Of a DNA stretch of 64,000 bases, positions 9,053 to 16,209 are shown one piece after another. Numbering within the stretch: position 1 is the first letter of the stretch; each line of letters opens with the position of its first letter. The notes under the pieces were generated by a model, which had not been told where the DNA came from, ran no database searches, and saw only the letters and a program-made list of their open reading frames with translations. The position numbers were made by a program, and so were the translations under genes. The stretch comes from Pirellulales bacterium (lineage in GTDB: Bacteria > Planctomycetota > Planctomycetia > Pirellulales > JACPPG01): assembly GCA_035546535.1 (NCBI GenBank), contig DASZWQ010000050.1, positions 148,942-212,941 on the forward strand, written 5' to 3'.

Positions 9053-9123
9053 GTGCCACTGGTGGCTCACCCACTAGTGCAGGATTAGGTGATTCACACT
9101 GGTGGACAAGCCACCAGTGGCAC
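9053..9123. repeat. Palindromic dispersed repeat A, copy 1
   Basis: Two 27-base arms (9053-9079 and 9097-9123) are inverted copies of each other with four mismatches, separated by a 17-base spacer. Outermost 15 bases are GTGCCACTGGTGGCT and its exact complement. A second copy with the same arms and spacer length lies at 63760-63833. This copy sits 43 bases after the aminotransferase stop. It looks like a non-coding palindromic interspersed (REP/MITE-like) element. Confidence 0.85.
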
Positions 9124-9164
9124 GCAGTGGATAGTCGTTCCACCCAGCACGGACATTTAAAATC

Positions 9165-9947
9165 ATGACGATTTGGGATTCCTTGAAGCTCGACGGCCGG
9201 AGGGCGCTCGTGACCGGCGGCAGCCGGGGTCTGGGGCTGGAAATGGCCCGCGCGCTGGGCGAGGCCGGCGCCGCGTTAGTCCTGGTCGGCCGCGACGCCC
9301 AGCAACTCGAAGCCGCCCAGCGCGAGTTAGCAGCCACGTGCAAGGCGCCGATCTCCCTGCTACCGGCCGATCTGTCGGCACCAGCAGAAGCCGAGAAGAT
9401 GTGTCAGCAGGCGCTTGCGCAGTTCGATTCGATTGACATTCTGATCAATAACGTCGGCGGCCGGCGGATCAACGTTCCGACCGAAAGTCTGGAATTGGCC
9501 GATTGGCAGCGGATTGTCGATTTGAACCTCACCCAAGCGTTTCTATGTACCAAGCTGATTGGTGGCGCGATGCTCCCGCGCGGGCGCGGACGCGTGATCA
9601 ACGTGGCGTCGATCTCGGCGCTCGTGGCCGGCAAGCAGATGCGCGGCCGCACTTACGAAACGACCAAAGCAGCACTGGCCATGTTCACCAAGGCCGTGGC
9701 CGCGGATTGGGCTCCGCATGGCGTCACGATCAATGCCATCGCGCCTGGCACATTTCTCACCGACGCCAATCGTCGCTGGTTCGGCGAGCGACCCGAACTG
9801 CGACAAGAGATCGAGGCGACGATTCCCATGGGCCGCCTGGGCGAGCCGCGCGAAATCGGCGGCCTCGCGCTGTACCTGGCCAGCGATGCGGCCAGCTACG
9901 TCACCGGCTCGATGATCGTCGTCGACGGCGGTCGATTGCTGTGGTAG
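9165..9947 (+). CDS. SDR-family NAD(P)-dependent oxidoreductase
   Basis: Classical short-chain dehydrogenase/reductase of 260 residues. It has the glycine-rich cofactor loop TGGSRGLGLEMA (about 17-28), the NNVGG strand, the catalytic Ser in NVASISAL and the YETTK catalytic Tyr/Lys motif. The C-terminus PREIGGLALYLASDAASYVTGSMIVVDGG is canonical. Most similar in style to gluconate 5-dehydrogenase/3-oxoacyl-ACP-reductase-like enzymes; the substrate is not determinable. It follows repeat A, so it is probably transcribed separately from the upstream aminotransferase. Confidence 0.9.
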   Translation: MTIWDSLKLDGRRALVTGGSRGLGLEMARALGEAGAALVLVGRDAQQLEAAQRELAATCKAPISLLPADLSAPAEAEKMCQQALAQFDSIDILINNVGGRRINVPTESLELADWQRIVDLNLTQAFLCTKLIGGAMLPRGRGRVINVASISALVAGKQMRGRTYETTKAALAMFTKAVAADWAPHGVTINAIAPGTFLTDANRRWFGERPELRQEIEATIPMGRLGEPREIGGLALYLASDAASYVTGSMIVVDGGRLLW

Positions 9948-9956
9948 CCGCGAACG

Positions 9957-10334
9957 CTAGTGCGACAGCCGACGCGAGATTTCCATAACGTCGGAAAAGT
10001 AAGTGTGACAGTGCGGGCAGAGCGTGTAGCAGACACGCACCTCGCGTTTGCACTTCGGACAGATTTTCGTATCCCGCGCCGCCATGCTCGATTGAATGAG
10101 GCTCGAGCCCGAGCTGCCCGCCATGTCGTTTGACGGCGCCTCCTCGTGCACCGGACGATCGTCGATCGCCGGCGGCGGCCCGATCAGGTCGGCGATGGCA
10201 TCCTCGCTCAAGGGCTCGGGGAGCTTGGGAACGAGGACGCGGGCCTGACACTTCGGGCAAAGCCCGGTCTGGCCGGCGTACTTGTCCTTGACCTTCAACA
10301 AGTGCCCATTCGGGCACTGAAACTGAATCGACAT
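9957..10334 (-). CDS. Double zinc-ribbon protein
   Basis: A 125-residue protein with two Cys-rich ribbons joined by a low-complexity acidic/Ser linker. The N-terminal ribbon is CPNGHLLKVKDKYAG...CPKC, where the first knuckle is C-x3-H-like. The C-terminal one is CPKCKREVRVCYTLCPHC with two CxxC pairs. The pattern QCPxGHxLKVxxxxAGxxGxCPxC is common in planctomycete proteins of unknown role. The ATG at 10334 (MSIQFQCP) was chosen because the upstream extension to 10436 is Arg-rich and unlike protein. It is convergent with the SDR gene (9 bases apart). Confidence 0.75.
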   Translation of the reverse strand: MSIQFQCPNGHLLKVKDKYAGQTGLCPKCQARVLVPKLPEPLSEDAIADLIGPPPAIDDRPVHEEAPSNDMAGSSGSSLIQSSMAARDTKICPKCKREVRVCYTLCPHCHTYFSDVMEISRRLSH

Positions 10335-10743
10335 CCGGCGACCCCTCCGGCTGCGCAGCAACCGAAACGTTTGTGTCGCGATGCCTCGCCGCGCCCGTCG
10401 CGGCGTCTCTATCCCCAGCCTTCGGCCACGCGCCAAAGGGTGTCCGTCAATGATTGAAGGAGCAAGCGCGGCTTCAGCGCGACTTGCTGACTAGGACACG
10501 ACAGGGCCGGATGAAAAGAATGGATGAAACGGACTAGCGCCCCCGCCACGCCCGAGAGTCAGGCGCAACCGCGCGAGCCGCACATAAGAAGCCCCCGCGG
10601 CAACAACCCATCCCCCTGCTCGTACTGTACTCACAGCCTTACAGGAAATCCAGAGAAGTTGCTCCAAGCTGCCTTCCAGCTTGGCAGAGCACACACTCAC
10701 ACGCGACGCGGGAGAGGCCTGAAGGCGCCCGAGCGCGACCGGG
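10335..10743. other. 409-base intergenic region with two small hairpins
   Basis: No gene is evident between the zinc-ribbon gene and the beta-RFAP synthase gene, both on the minus strand. Two short inverted repeats are visible: 10461-10488 (AGCAAGCGCG with GCGCGACTTGCT, one bulge) and 10664-10684 (CCAAGCTG / CAGCTTGG, perfect 8 bp, 5-base loop). Neither has a T-run, so they are not clear terminators. Confidence 0.5.
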
Positions 10744-11712
10744 TTACCCGTCGAGGACCTCGACGCGCGCCGGCTCGTTTAGGGCGCAAACGATCTGACT
10801 TGTAACATCGCGACCGAGAGGTCCCTCGCTAAGTTGCGTGCGCACCTGCCGGGCCGTTTCTTCGCTTGGCAATGCGGCGAAGATGGTCGGTCCCCAAGAC
10901 GACTGTGCGACGCCGACAACGCCCAGGCGCCGCAACTCGTCGACCGTGGCCTCAGCCAGGCTCGTGGCGAAGACACCCCCTTGCTGCGGCGCAAAGCAGC
11001 GGCCTGCTTCCTGGCCGTAGCGATACAGCGCCTGACTGAAGAGATCGAAGCGCCCTTCCATGGCCGCCGGCAGCAGGCCCAGCATCGCCTCTCGGCACAT
11101 GCGTGCCGAGGCCTCAAGCGACACGGCAGGCAGGCCTTCAAATGCCCGACGCTCTGCCTCGCCCGAGAGCCCTTCGCAATTTGCCTGTCGCACGAGGAGG
11201 AACCGCCACTGTGTGGGAATGGGGACTCGACATAAAAGCGGTGCCACTTCGCTCTCGGCGCTTTTGCCCGCCTCGGCAATCAGCCCTCCGTGAAAAAACC
11301 CGTACAGGCCCACGGCCGAGCGCCGGCCTCGCCCAAGCGTTTGCGCCAAGGCAGCCGTCGCAGGTTCAGGCAAGTTAAAAAGCGCCGTCATGCCCTCCGC
11401 GACAGCCAGCGCCAATTGCGTGCCGCTTCCCAGGCCGACGTGCGCCGGGGGGGTTTCGAGGATTTCGATGCGGCAAAGCCCCGCGCGATTGAACCAATCG
11501 GCCTCGGCGACCCGTTCGGCATGGCGCAGCGCGATCTCAGCCGACGGTCCCTCGGTCGAGAGTCTGTCGGCTGCAGTCATCCTCAGCCGCACGGCCGGCG
11601 CGTCGACCATCGCCCCCACCCCGCCGAACTCGCGCGTTCCGGGCTGACCAAAGGCGAACAAACCGAAGTGCAATCGGCTGCCCGTAGTGACAAGAACCGC
11701 GCGGCGAGACAT
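10744..11712 (-). CDS. Beta-ribofuranosylaminobenzene 5'-phosphate (beta-RFAP) synthase
   Basis: Catalyses the first committed step of tetrahydromethanopterin synthesis: condenses p-hydroxybenzoate/p-aminobenzoate-type substrate with PRPP. The 322-residue product has the GHMP-kinase-related fold of the beta-RFAP synthase family: SRLHFGLFAFG near the start, the glycine-rich PPAHVGLGSGTQLALA loop, GRGRRSAVGLYGF, GLSGEAERRAF and a C-terminal VGVAQSSWGPTIFA. Its start is eight bases from the DUF447 stop, so they form one operon. Planctomycetes are among the few bacteria known to carry H4MPT-linked C1 genes, so the context fits. A generic GHMP kinase is unlikely given the RLHFGL and QSSWGP motifs. 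Confidence 0.88.
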   Translation of the reverse strand: MSRRAVLVTTGSRLHFGLFAFGQPGTREFGGVGAMVDAPAVRLRMTAADRLSTEGPSAEIALRHAERVAEADWFNRAGLCRIEILETPPAHVGLGSGTQLALAVAEGMTALFNLPEPATAALAQTLGRGRRSAVGLYGFFHGGLIAEAGKSAESEVAPLLCRVPIPTQWRFLLVRQANCEGLSGEAERRAFEGLPAVSLEASARMCREAMLGLLPAAMEGRFDLFSQALYRYGQEAGRCFAPQQGGVFATSLAEATVDELRRLGVVGVAQSSWGPTIFAALPSEETARQVRTQLSEGPLGRDVTSQIVCALNEPARVEVLDG

Positions 11713-11720
11713 GCACTTCC

Positions 11721-12350
11721 TTACGGCGCGGAGGACGCGCCCGGGCGGGAGGGGTGAAATTCAGGATCGGCCGCGTTTTCTCTCTGGTCATCGAGCGCGT
11801 GCCGAAGGAAATCTTCGAGAAACGCAAAGGCGCGATCTTCGGCAGGGCCGGCGGTTTTTTCCACCAGCACCGCCAGGCGACGCATCTCGGCCGTGATCGT
11901 CTCGGCCGGCAGAAAGTTGACGCGTGTGGCCAGGATCGCTGCCTCGACCACGGCGTGCTTGGCCCGATTGAAGCCCAAAAAATCGCGCAGCACGCCCCGT
12001 TCGACGACTTCGGCAATCAGGCAGGCCCGGGGCTCGCTAAGATCGATTTCTCGAACTTCGAAGGCGAACCAGCGGCAGGCATCAGCCAGGACCCAAATGT
12101 CCCTTCGCGAACCCGGAATGAGCCGCGGCAAGGTCTCGAGCCGGCCCACGGCGGCCCGCGCCAACAGCTCGACATCATCCGTGACGTGAAATACGCCCTG
12201 CCGGCTGCGCACCAGGTTTTTGAGCGTGGTTGAAGTCTGATACGGGCGCAACCTCAGCCGCGAGATTCCCTCGTCGACAATCGGGCCCATCGGTGCAATA
12301 TGCACCGAACCGTCGTCGTTCGTGGTGGTAACGATGCCTTCGAGAATCAT
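11721..12350 (-). CDS. DUF447 family protein, H4MPT-cluster associated
   Basis: A 209-residue protein starting MILEGIVTTTNDDGSVHIAPMGP, a split-barrel flavin-reductase-like opening typical of DUF447. Middle segment DIWVLADACRWFAFEV and the FNRAKHAVVEAAILATRVNFLP helix also fit the family. DUF447 proteins occur next to methanopterin/C1 genes in methylotrophs and archaea, and may act in pterin or flavin chemistry; the reaction is unproven. The ORF is open upstream to 12518, but the family start is the ATG at 12350. It lies between beta-RFAP synthase (8 bases) and the DHPS-like gene (177 bases). Confidence 0.82.
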   Translation of the reverse strand: MILEGIVTTTNDDGSVHIAPMGPIVDEGISRLRLRPYQTSTTLKNLVRSRQGVFHVTDDVELLARAAVGRLETLPRLIPGSRRDIWVLADACRWFAFEVREIDLSEPRACLIAEVVERGVLRDFLGFNRAKHAVVEAAILATRVNFLPAETITAEMRRLAVLVEKTAGPAEDRAFAFLEDFLRHALDDQRENAADPEFHPSRPGASSAP

Positions 12351-12477
12351 GTTGGCGGCAGGGGTAGTTAAAGGCCCGAACCTAAGCGGCCATTGGCGCA
12401 CACCCGGGAAAAATCCAGCATACCGCCGCGCGGCTTCACGCTGAAGGACCGGCCGCGCGAAGGTAGTGGCCGCGAAC

Positions 12478-12507
12478 TCCCTCTCCCTCCGGCCGCCGGG
12501 AGAGGGA
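12478..12507. repeat. Perfect 10-bp inverted repeat between H4MPT genes
   Basis: TCCCTCTCCC (12478-12487) and GGGAGAGGGA (12498-12507) around a 10-base GC-rich loop. It lies in the 177-base gap between the DUF6513 and DUF447 genes and has no T-run. It could be a processing hairpin or a short intergenic palindrome. Confidence 0.6.
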
Positions 12508-12527
12508 CCCGACCGCAAACGCCGTCC

Positions 12528-13946
12528 TTAAGATTTCTCATCCGACAGATCGCAAGGAGGGGAGTTTTTAACGCGCCGGCCCGCGTGGCTGTCCTCGGCC
12601 ACGGTGAGCAGTCCCCAGTTGAGCGCTTCGTCCTGCCGATAGTCCTTGCCAAGCGTCAGGGCCGTGCGCGCTTTGGCCAGTTCGTAGCCAAGGTAAAAGG
12701 CGTGGCTTGCCTCGAGCGGACGCTTGCTTTCGTTCTGGATGCGCGCCAGTAGCTCGTAGGGATCGGTGCCCTGCAGGTGAAGTCCGGCGCTGATCACGTG
12801 CAATTGGCCCGAGTCTACGAAAACTCGATAATTCGGATCCTTGATCTCCCGCGCAAGTCGCTCGAGCTCCGCGGCCCCGCGCTCGTGAACACGCGCGTCT
12901 CGCAGCATCACCAGTCGCTCGTCGACGTGCTTCGGCAGAACCTTCTTCTCGACGGCATGAAACGCCAGGCGCCGCGCCACATCGCATTCCCGCACTGAGC
13001 TGCGCGCCCAGTTGATGACCTGCGTCGTCAGCACACTGTCGATGCGCAGCTCCTGACAGAAGCCGATCAGCATGGCATTGACGCCAGCCGAATCGACGTC
13101 GGTCAGCTCCGTGAGGTTACCGATCCCCATCATCATCGCCGTGTTGGGATAGCGGCGGCGCACGTCGAGGTACCGCCCCAGGCTGCGGGCAAAGCCGAAG
13201 CCGATCGGCTCGAGAATCGGGTCGAGGCGCACAGGCACGTTTGCGGCCTGCAATCGCGCAATCGTATCGTCGAGTCCAGCCAGCGATTCCGGGACGTCCG
13301 GCACGACGACGACCTCACATCCCCAATCGACGGCGCGCTGGACGTTTGTGGAATTCACCGACAGGACCAGCTCAGCCCCGGCCCGGACGGCGCGTTCGAC
13401 CTCGTCGGGATTCATGCTGTCGATCGAGATACGCAACGACTCGTCGCGGAGCATGCGCACGGCATCAGCAACGTCGGCCCAGTCCTCGCCGGGATTGCAG
13501 CCCAGGTCGATCACATCCGCGCCGTCAGCGGCCAAAGCACGGGCCTCGCGCAGCAGTTCCTCACGTGAGAGGCGCGGCGCATGATTGATTTCGGCCAGTA
13601 TTTCCATCGAGTATTTGCCGTAATCGGTGTGCTGTGTCCCCTCGGCGCTAAACCACTCAGGCAGGTCGCGCAAATCCTTCGGTCCGCGATCGACGGGGAC
13701 GCCCGCCGCCGTCTGCACGTCGTGCAAGTCGCCCAGGCAATAACCGGGCAGAACCACGCGCGTTGTGCCGGCAGGGAGCGCCAGTCGCTGCGCCACCCAG
13801 CGCGGGGTCATCAGCGCCGCGACCGATATGCCCAACACGCTCACCGAGTAATCGAAGTCGGCGCGCGGGGCCAGATCCGCCAGCACGTTGTGCAGGCTCT
13901 CCGCGGCCAATCGACCCGTGACGAAATGGACATGCTCTCGGTTCAT
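12528..13946 (-). CDS. DUF6513 / dihydropteroate synthase-like protein (H4MPT pathway)
   Basis: A 472-residue protein with an N-terminal DUF6513 module (HVHFVTGRLAAESLHNVL at the start, then LPGYCLGDL and VDRGPKDLRDLP). A C-terminal pterin-binding TIM barrel follows. The barrel shows DHPS-style motifs: LAEINHAPRLS, ADGADVIDLGCNPGEDW (cf. the DIGxxSTRPG strand), LRISIDSMNPDEV, LVLSVNSTNVQRA and VVVVPDVPES. In archaea a DHPS-like enzyme joins the pterin diphosphate to beta-RFA-P, so this protein plausibly does that next step after the beta-RFAP synthase encoded two genes downstream. Start chosen at ATG 13946; the open frame continues to 14291 but would overlap the SDR gene. Function is inferred from family and neighbours. 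Confidence 0.82.
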   Translation of the reverse strand: MNREHVHFVTGRLAAESLHNVLADLAPRADFDYSVSVLGISVAALMTPRWVAQRLALPAGTTRVVLPGYCLGDLHDVQTAAGVPVDRGPKDLRDLPEWFSAEGTQHTDYGKYSMEILAEINHAPRLSREELLREARALAADGADVIDLGCNPGEDWADVADAVRMLRDESLRISIDSMNPDEVERAVRAGAELVLSVNSTNVQRAVDWGCEVVVVPDVPESLAGLDDTIARLQAANVPVRLDPILEPIGFGFARSLGRYLDVRRRYPNTAMMMGIGNLTELTDVDSAGVNAMLIGFCQELRIDSVLTTQVINWARSSVRECDVARRLAFHAVEKKVLPKHVDERLVMLRDARVHERGAAELERLAREIKDPNYRVFVDSGQLHVISAGLHLQGTDPYELLARIQNESKRPLEASHAFYLGYELAKARTALTLGKDYRQDEALNWGLLTVAEDSHAGRRVKNSPPCDLSDEKS

Positions 13947-14001
13947 CGATCGATGGCGCGCCGTGCTGCCCGGCAGTTTGCAAATACCAAGGCGCGGGTC
14001 C

Positions 14002-14751
14002 TCAATGGCCTCCGTTAACGGCCACAATTTGCCCGGTGATGAACGCGGCCGCCGGCGAGGCAAGGAACGTTGCGGTGCGGGCCACATCCTCGGGCGTGCC
14101 CCAGCGGGCCAACAGCGCTTCGCGCACCGCGCGGTCTTGCCAATCCTGCGAGGCGTTTTCACCCCAGGAGGTTTTGATCCAGCCCGGCGCCAGGCAATTG
14201 ACGCGCACGTGCGGGGCGAGCGAACGAGCAAGGCTTTTGGTAAAGGCCATGATCGCCCCCTTGGTGGTCGCGAACAGTTCGCCGCTGTCACCGGCCATGC
14301 CGCTTTCGGCCTGATCCCAACCGACGTTCAAAATCACGCCACGGCCGGCCGTTTTCATTCGCGCACCGGCGAGCCGCGAAAGCGCGATCGTTCCGCGTAC
14401 ATCGACCTGCCAAAGCGCGTCGAGTTTCTTTTCAAAGGGCCAACGTGCGGCTTCGCCCGTGAGCGTGTCGGCGCCGGCGTTGTTGACCCAAATATCGACC
14501 TTGCCGCGCCAGGCCCAGGCGCGGTCGACAAACTGTCGCGCTTGCGCCGGATCGGCAATGTCGGCCATTTCCACGGCGGAGTCCGCTCCCTGCCGGCGCA
14601 CGGTATCCGTCACCGCCCGGGCGGCCTCGCTCGAGCGCCGGCCGTGGACCAGCACCGCGGCGCCGGCGGCCGCAAATTCGAGCGCAATCGCGCGACCGAT
14701 ACCGCTGGTAGAGCCTGTGACGACCGCGGTTAGTCCCTGAAGCGAGGTCAT
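14002..14751 (-). CDS. SDR-family protein with catalytic Tyr replaced by Phe
   Basis: A 249-residue short-chain dehydrogenase/reductase-fold protein. The cofactor loop VVTGSTSGIGRAIALEFA (about 9-26), NNAGAD and the C-terminal AAAFITGQIVAVNGG are intact. The YxxxK active-site motif instead reads F-A-T-T-K (codon TTC), and the strand normally carrying the catalytic Ser reads LNVGWDQAESG. It is thus an atypical or inactive SDR. It lies 55 bases upstream of the DHPS-like gene on the same strand and probably opens the H4MPT operon. A pterin-reductase-like role is conceivable, since some pteridine reductases are SDRs. Start: ATG 14751 (MTSLQGLTAVV). Confidence 0.85.
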   Translation of the reverse strand: MTSLQGLTAVVTGSTSGIGRAIALEFAAAGAAVLVHGRRSSEAARAVTDTVRRQGADSAVEMADIADPAQARQFVDRAWAWRGKVDIWVNNAGADTLTGEAARWPFEKKLDALWQVDVRGTIALSRLAGARMKTAGRGVILNVGWDQAESGMAGDSGELFATTKGAIMAFTKSLARSLAPHVRVNCLAPGWIKTSWGENASQDWQDRAVREALLARWGTPEDVARTATFLASPAAAFITGQIVAVNGGH

Positions 14752-15025
14752 GAAGCTTATTTGGAGAGTGAGCGATTGAGTTCGGATGAGCCGGTTTATA
14801 CTTAACTTGTAGTCCCGGCCAGGGCCGCGGACAAGGAATGCCGCGTGGCGCTGCGGGCCTTCCTCCGCCCGCACTATCGAGCGCTCGAGGTGCACGCGCC
14901 ACCGTTCGGTCAGGCGCGGCTCGCGTTAGCGGTTCGCGGCGTTACAATCTCTGCTTCTCGGCGATTTGTTTTCCACTCACGCGTCCTCTCTCGATCCGCC
15001 CGCGGAGCCCCGATTCCTGAGCGAC

Positions 15026-16189
15026 ATGGACAATCCCATCCGTGCAGAACTGATCCGCGACCGGCTGGCGACGACCGCCTTTGCATTCCGCGGGTACAAC
15101 AACACCAACTTGGGGCGGACGGCCGAGCTGCTCGAACATCGAGTCTACGGGCCCGTCGTCGAGCGGTATCTGCGCGAAGACTCGGAAGCCTGCTCCGAGG
15201 CGACGGGCCGCAAGTTCGATCTGGTGAGCCGCGTGCGATCGCGGCGCGAAAGTTCGCTGGACACCTTCGCCGAAGACATTCCGCTGATCGTGGCCGTAGA
15301 GCGCGCCCAAATCGCGCTCTTGAAAGAATTCTTCGACATCGACTATCGCCGGTCGCGACTGGCGCTGGGCTACAGCATCGGCGAGATCGCGGCCCTGGTG
15401 TGCAGCGGTGTCTACGAAATGCCCGACCTGCTGAGACCGCTTCTGTATTTGTCGGATGATTGCGTCGAGTTGGCGAAAACCGTGACCATGGGGGTCGTCT
15501 TCTCGCGCGGGCCGGCGCTCGACCTGGACGCCATTCTCCGCCTGTGTACCAAGATCACGGCCGAAGCGCACGGCATCATCGATATGTCGAGCCATCTGGC
15601 CCCTAATACCGTGCTGCTGCTGGGGCAGAACGCAACGATCGACCGCTTCAAGGAGCTCATGCCCGAGGCGCTGGGAAAGCAGGTCCACCTGCGGAAGAAT
15701 TCCTACAAATGGCCGCCGTTGCACACGTCGATCTTGTGGAGCAAGAATCTTTCGAACCGGGCGGCTGCCACCATGCAAACGGTGCGCGGCGGTTTTATCG
15801 CGCCGGTGCCCCCCATACTTTCGATGGTAAACGGTAAGGTCGCGTACAACGACTACAACAGCCGCAACCTGATGAACCGCTGGGTCGATCAGCCGCAGCG
15901 AATGTGGGATTCGATCAACGAGCTTTTGACGATGGGAATCGATCTGATTCTGCACGTCGGCCCCGAGCCGAATCTGCTTCCGGCGACGTTCCAGCGCATC
16001 AGCGATAACGTCAACGCCCAGGTGAATCGCTGGTCCTTAAAGAGCAGCCTGGGCCGGCGCGCCGTGATGGGCATTGTGCGACGCCCGTGGCTGGCGAAGG
16101 TGATCACCTCGCGGGCGGCGATTCTACGTACGCCGTTCGTCGCGCATGTGGTTGTCGAGGACTGGCTGCTGGCACAAGAAGTGCGATAG
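15026..16189 (+). CDS. FabD-like acyltransferase (malonyl-CoA:ACP transacylase fold)
   Basis: A 387-residue protein related to ACP S-malonyltransferases. The nucleophile elbow is ALGYSIGEIAAL with S117 (FabD: GHSxGE), and H233 in PPLHTSIL corresponds to the FabD catalytic His (PxHS). Upstream, TFAEDIPLIVAVERAQIALL resembles the helix preceding the elbow. It is longer than FabD (about 310) and has a distinctive N-terminus, FAFRGYNNTNLGRTAELL. It is not next to other fatty-acid genes, so it may serve a specialised acyl pathway rather than central FAS. The frame is open to 14966, but ATG 15026 gives a compact start. Substrate unknown. Confidence 0.75.
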   Translation: MDNPIRAELIRDRLATTAFAFRGYNNTNLGRTAELLEHRVYGPVVERYLREDSEACSEATGRKFDLVSRVRSRRESSLDTFAEDIPLIVAVERAQIALLKEFFDIDYRRSRLALGYSIGEIAALVCSGVYEMPDLLRPLLYLSDDCVELAKTVTMGVVFSRGPALDLDAILRLCTKITAEAHGIIDMSSHLAPNTVLLLGQNATIDRFKELMPEALGKQVHLRKNSYKWPPLHTSILWSKNLSNRAAATMQTVRGGFIAPVPPILSMVNGKVAYNDYNSRNLMNRWVDQPQRMWDSINELLTMGIDLILHVGPEPNLLPATFQRISDNVNAQVNRWSLKSSLGRRAVMGIVRRPWLAKVITSRAAILRTPFVAHVVVEDWLLAQEVR

Positions 16190-16209
16190 CACGGAGTCCG
16201 GCGAGAAAG

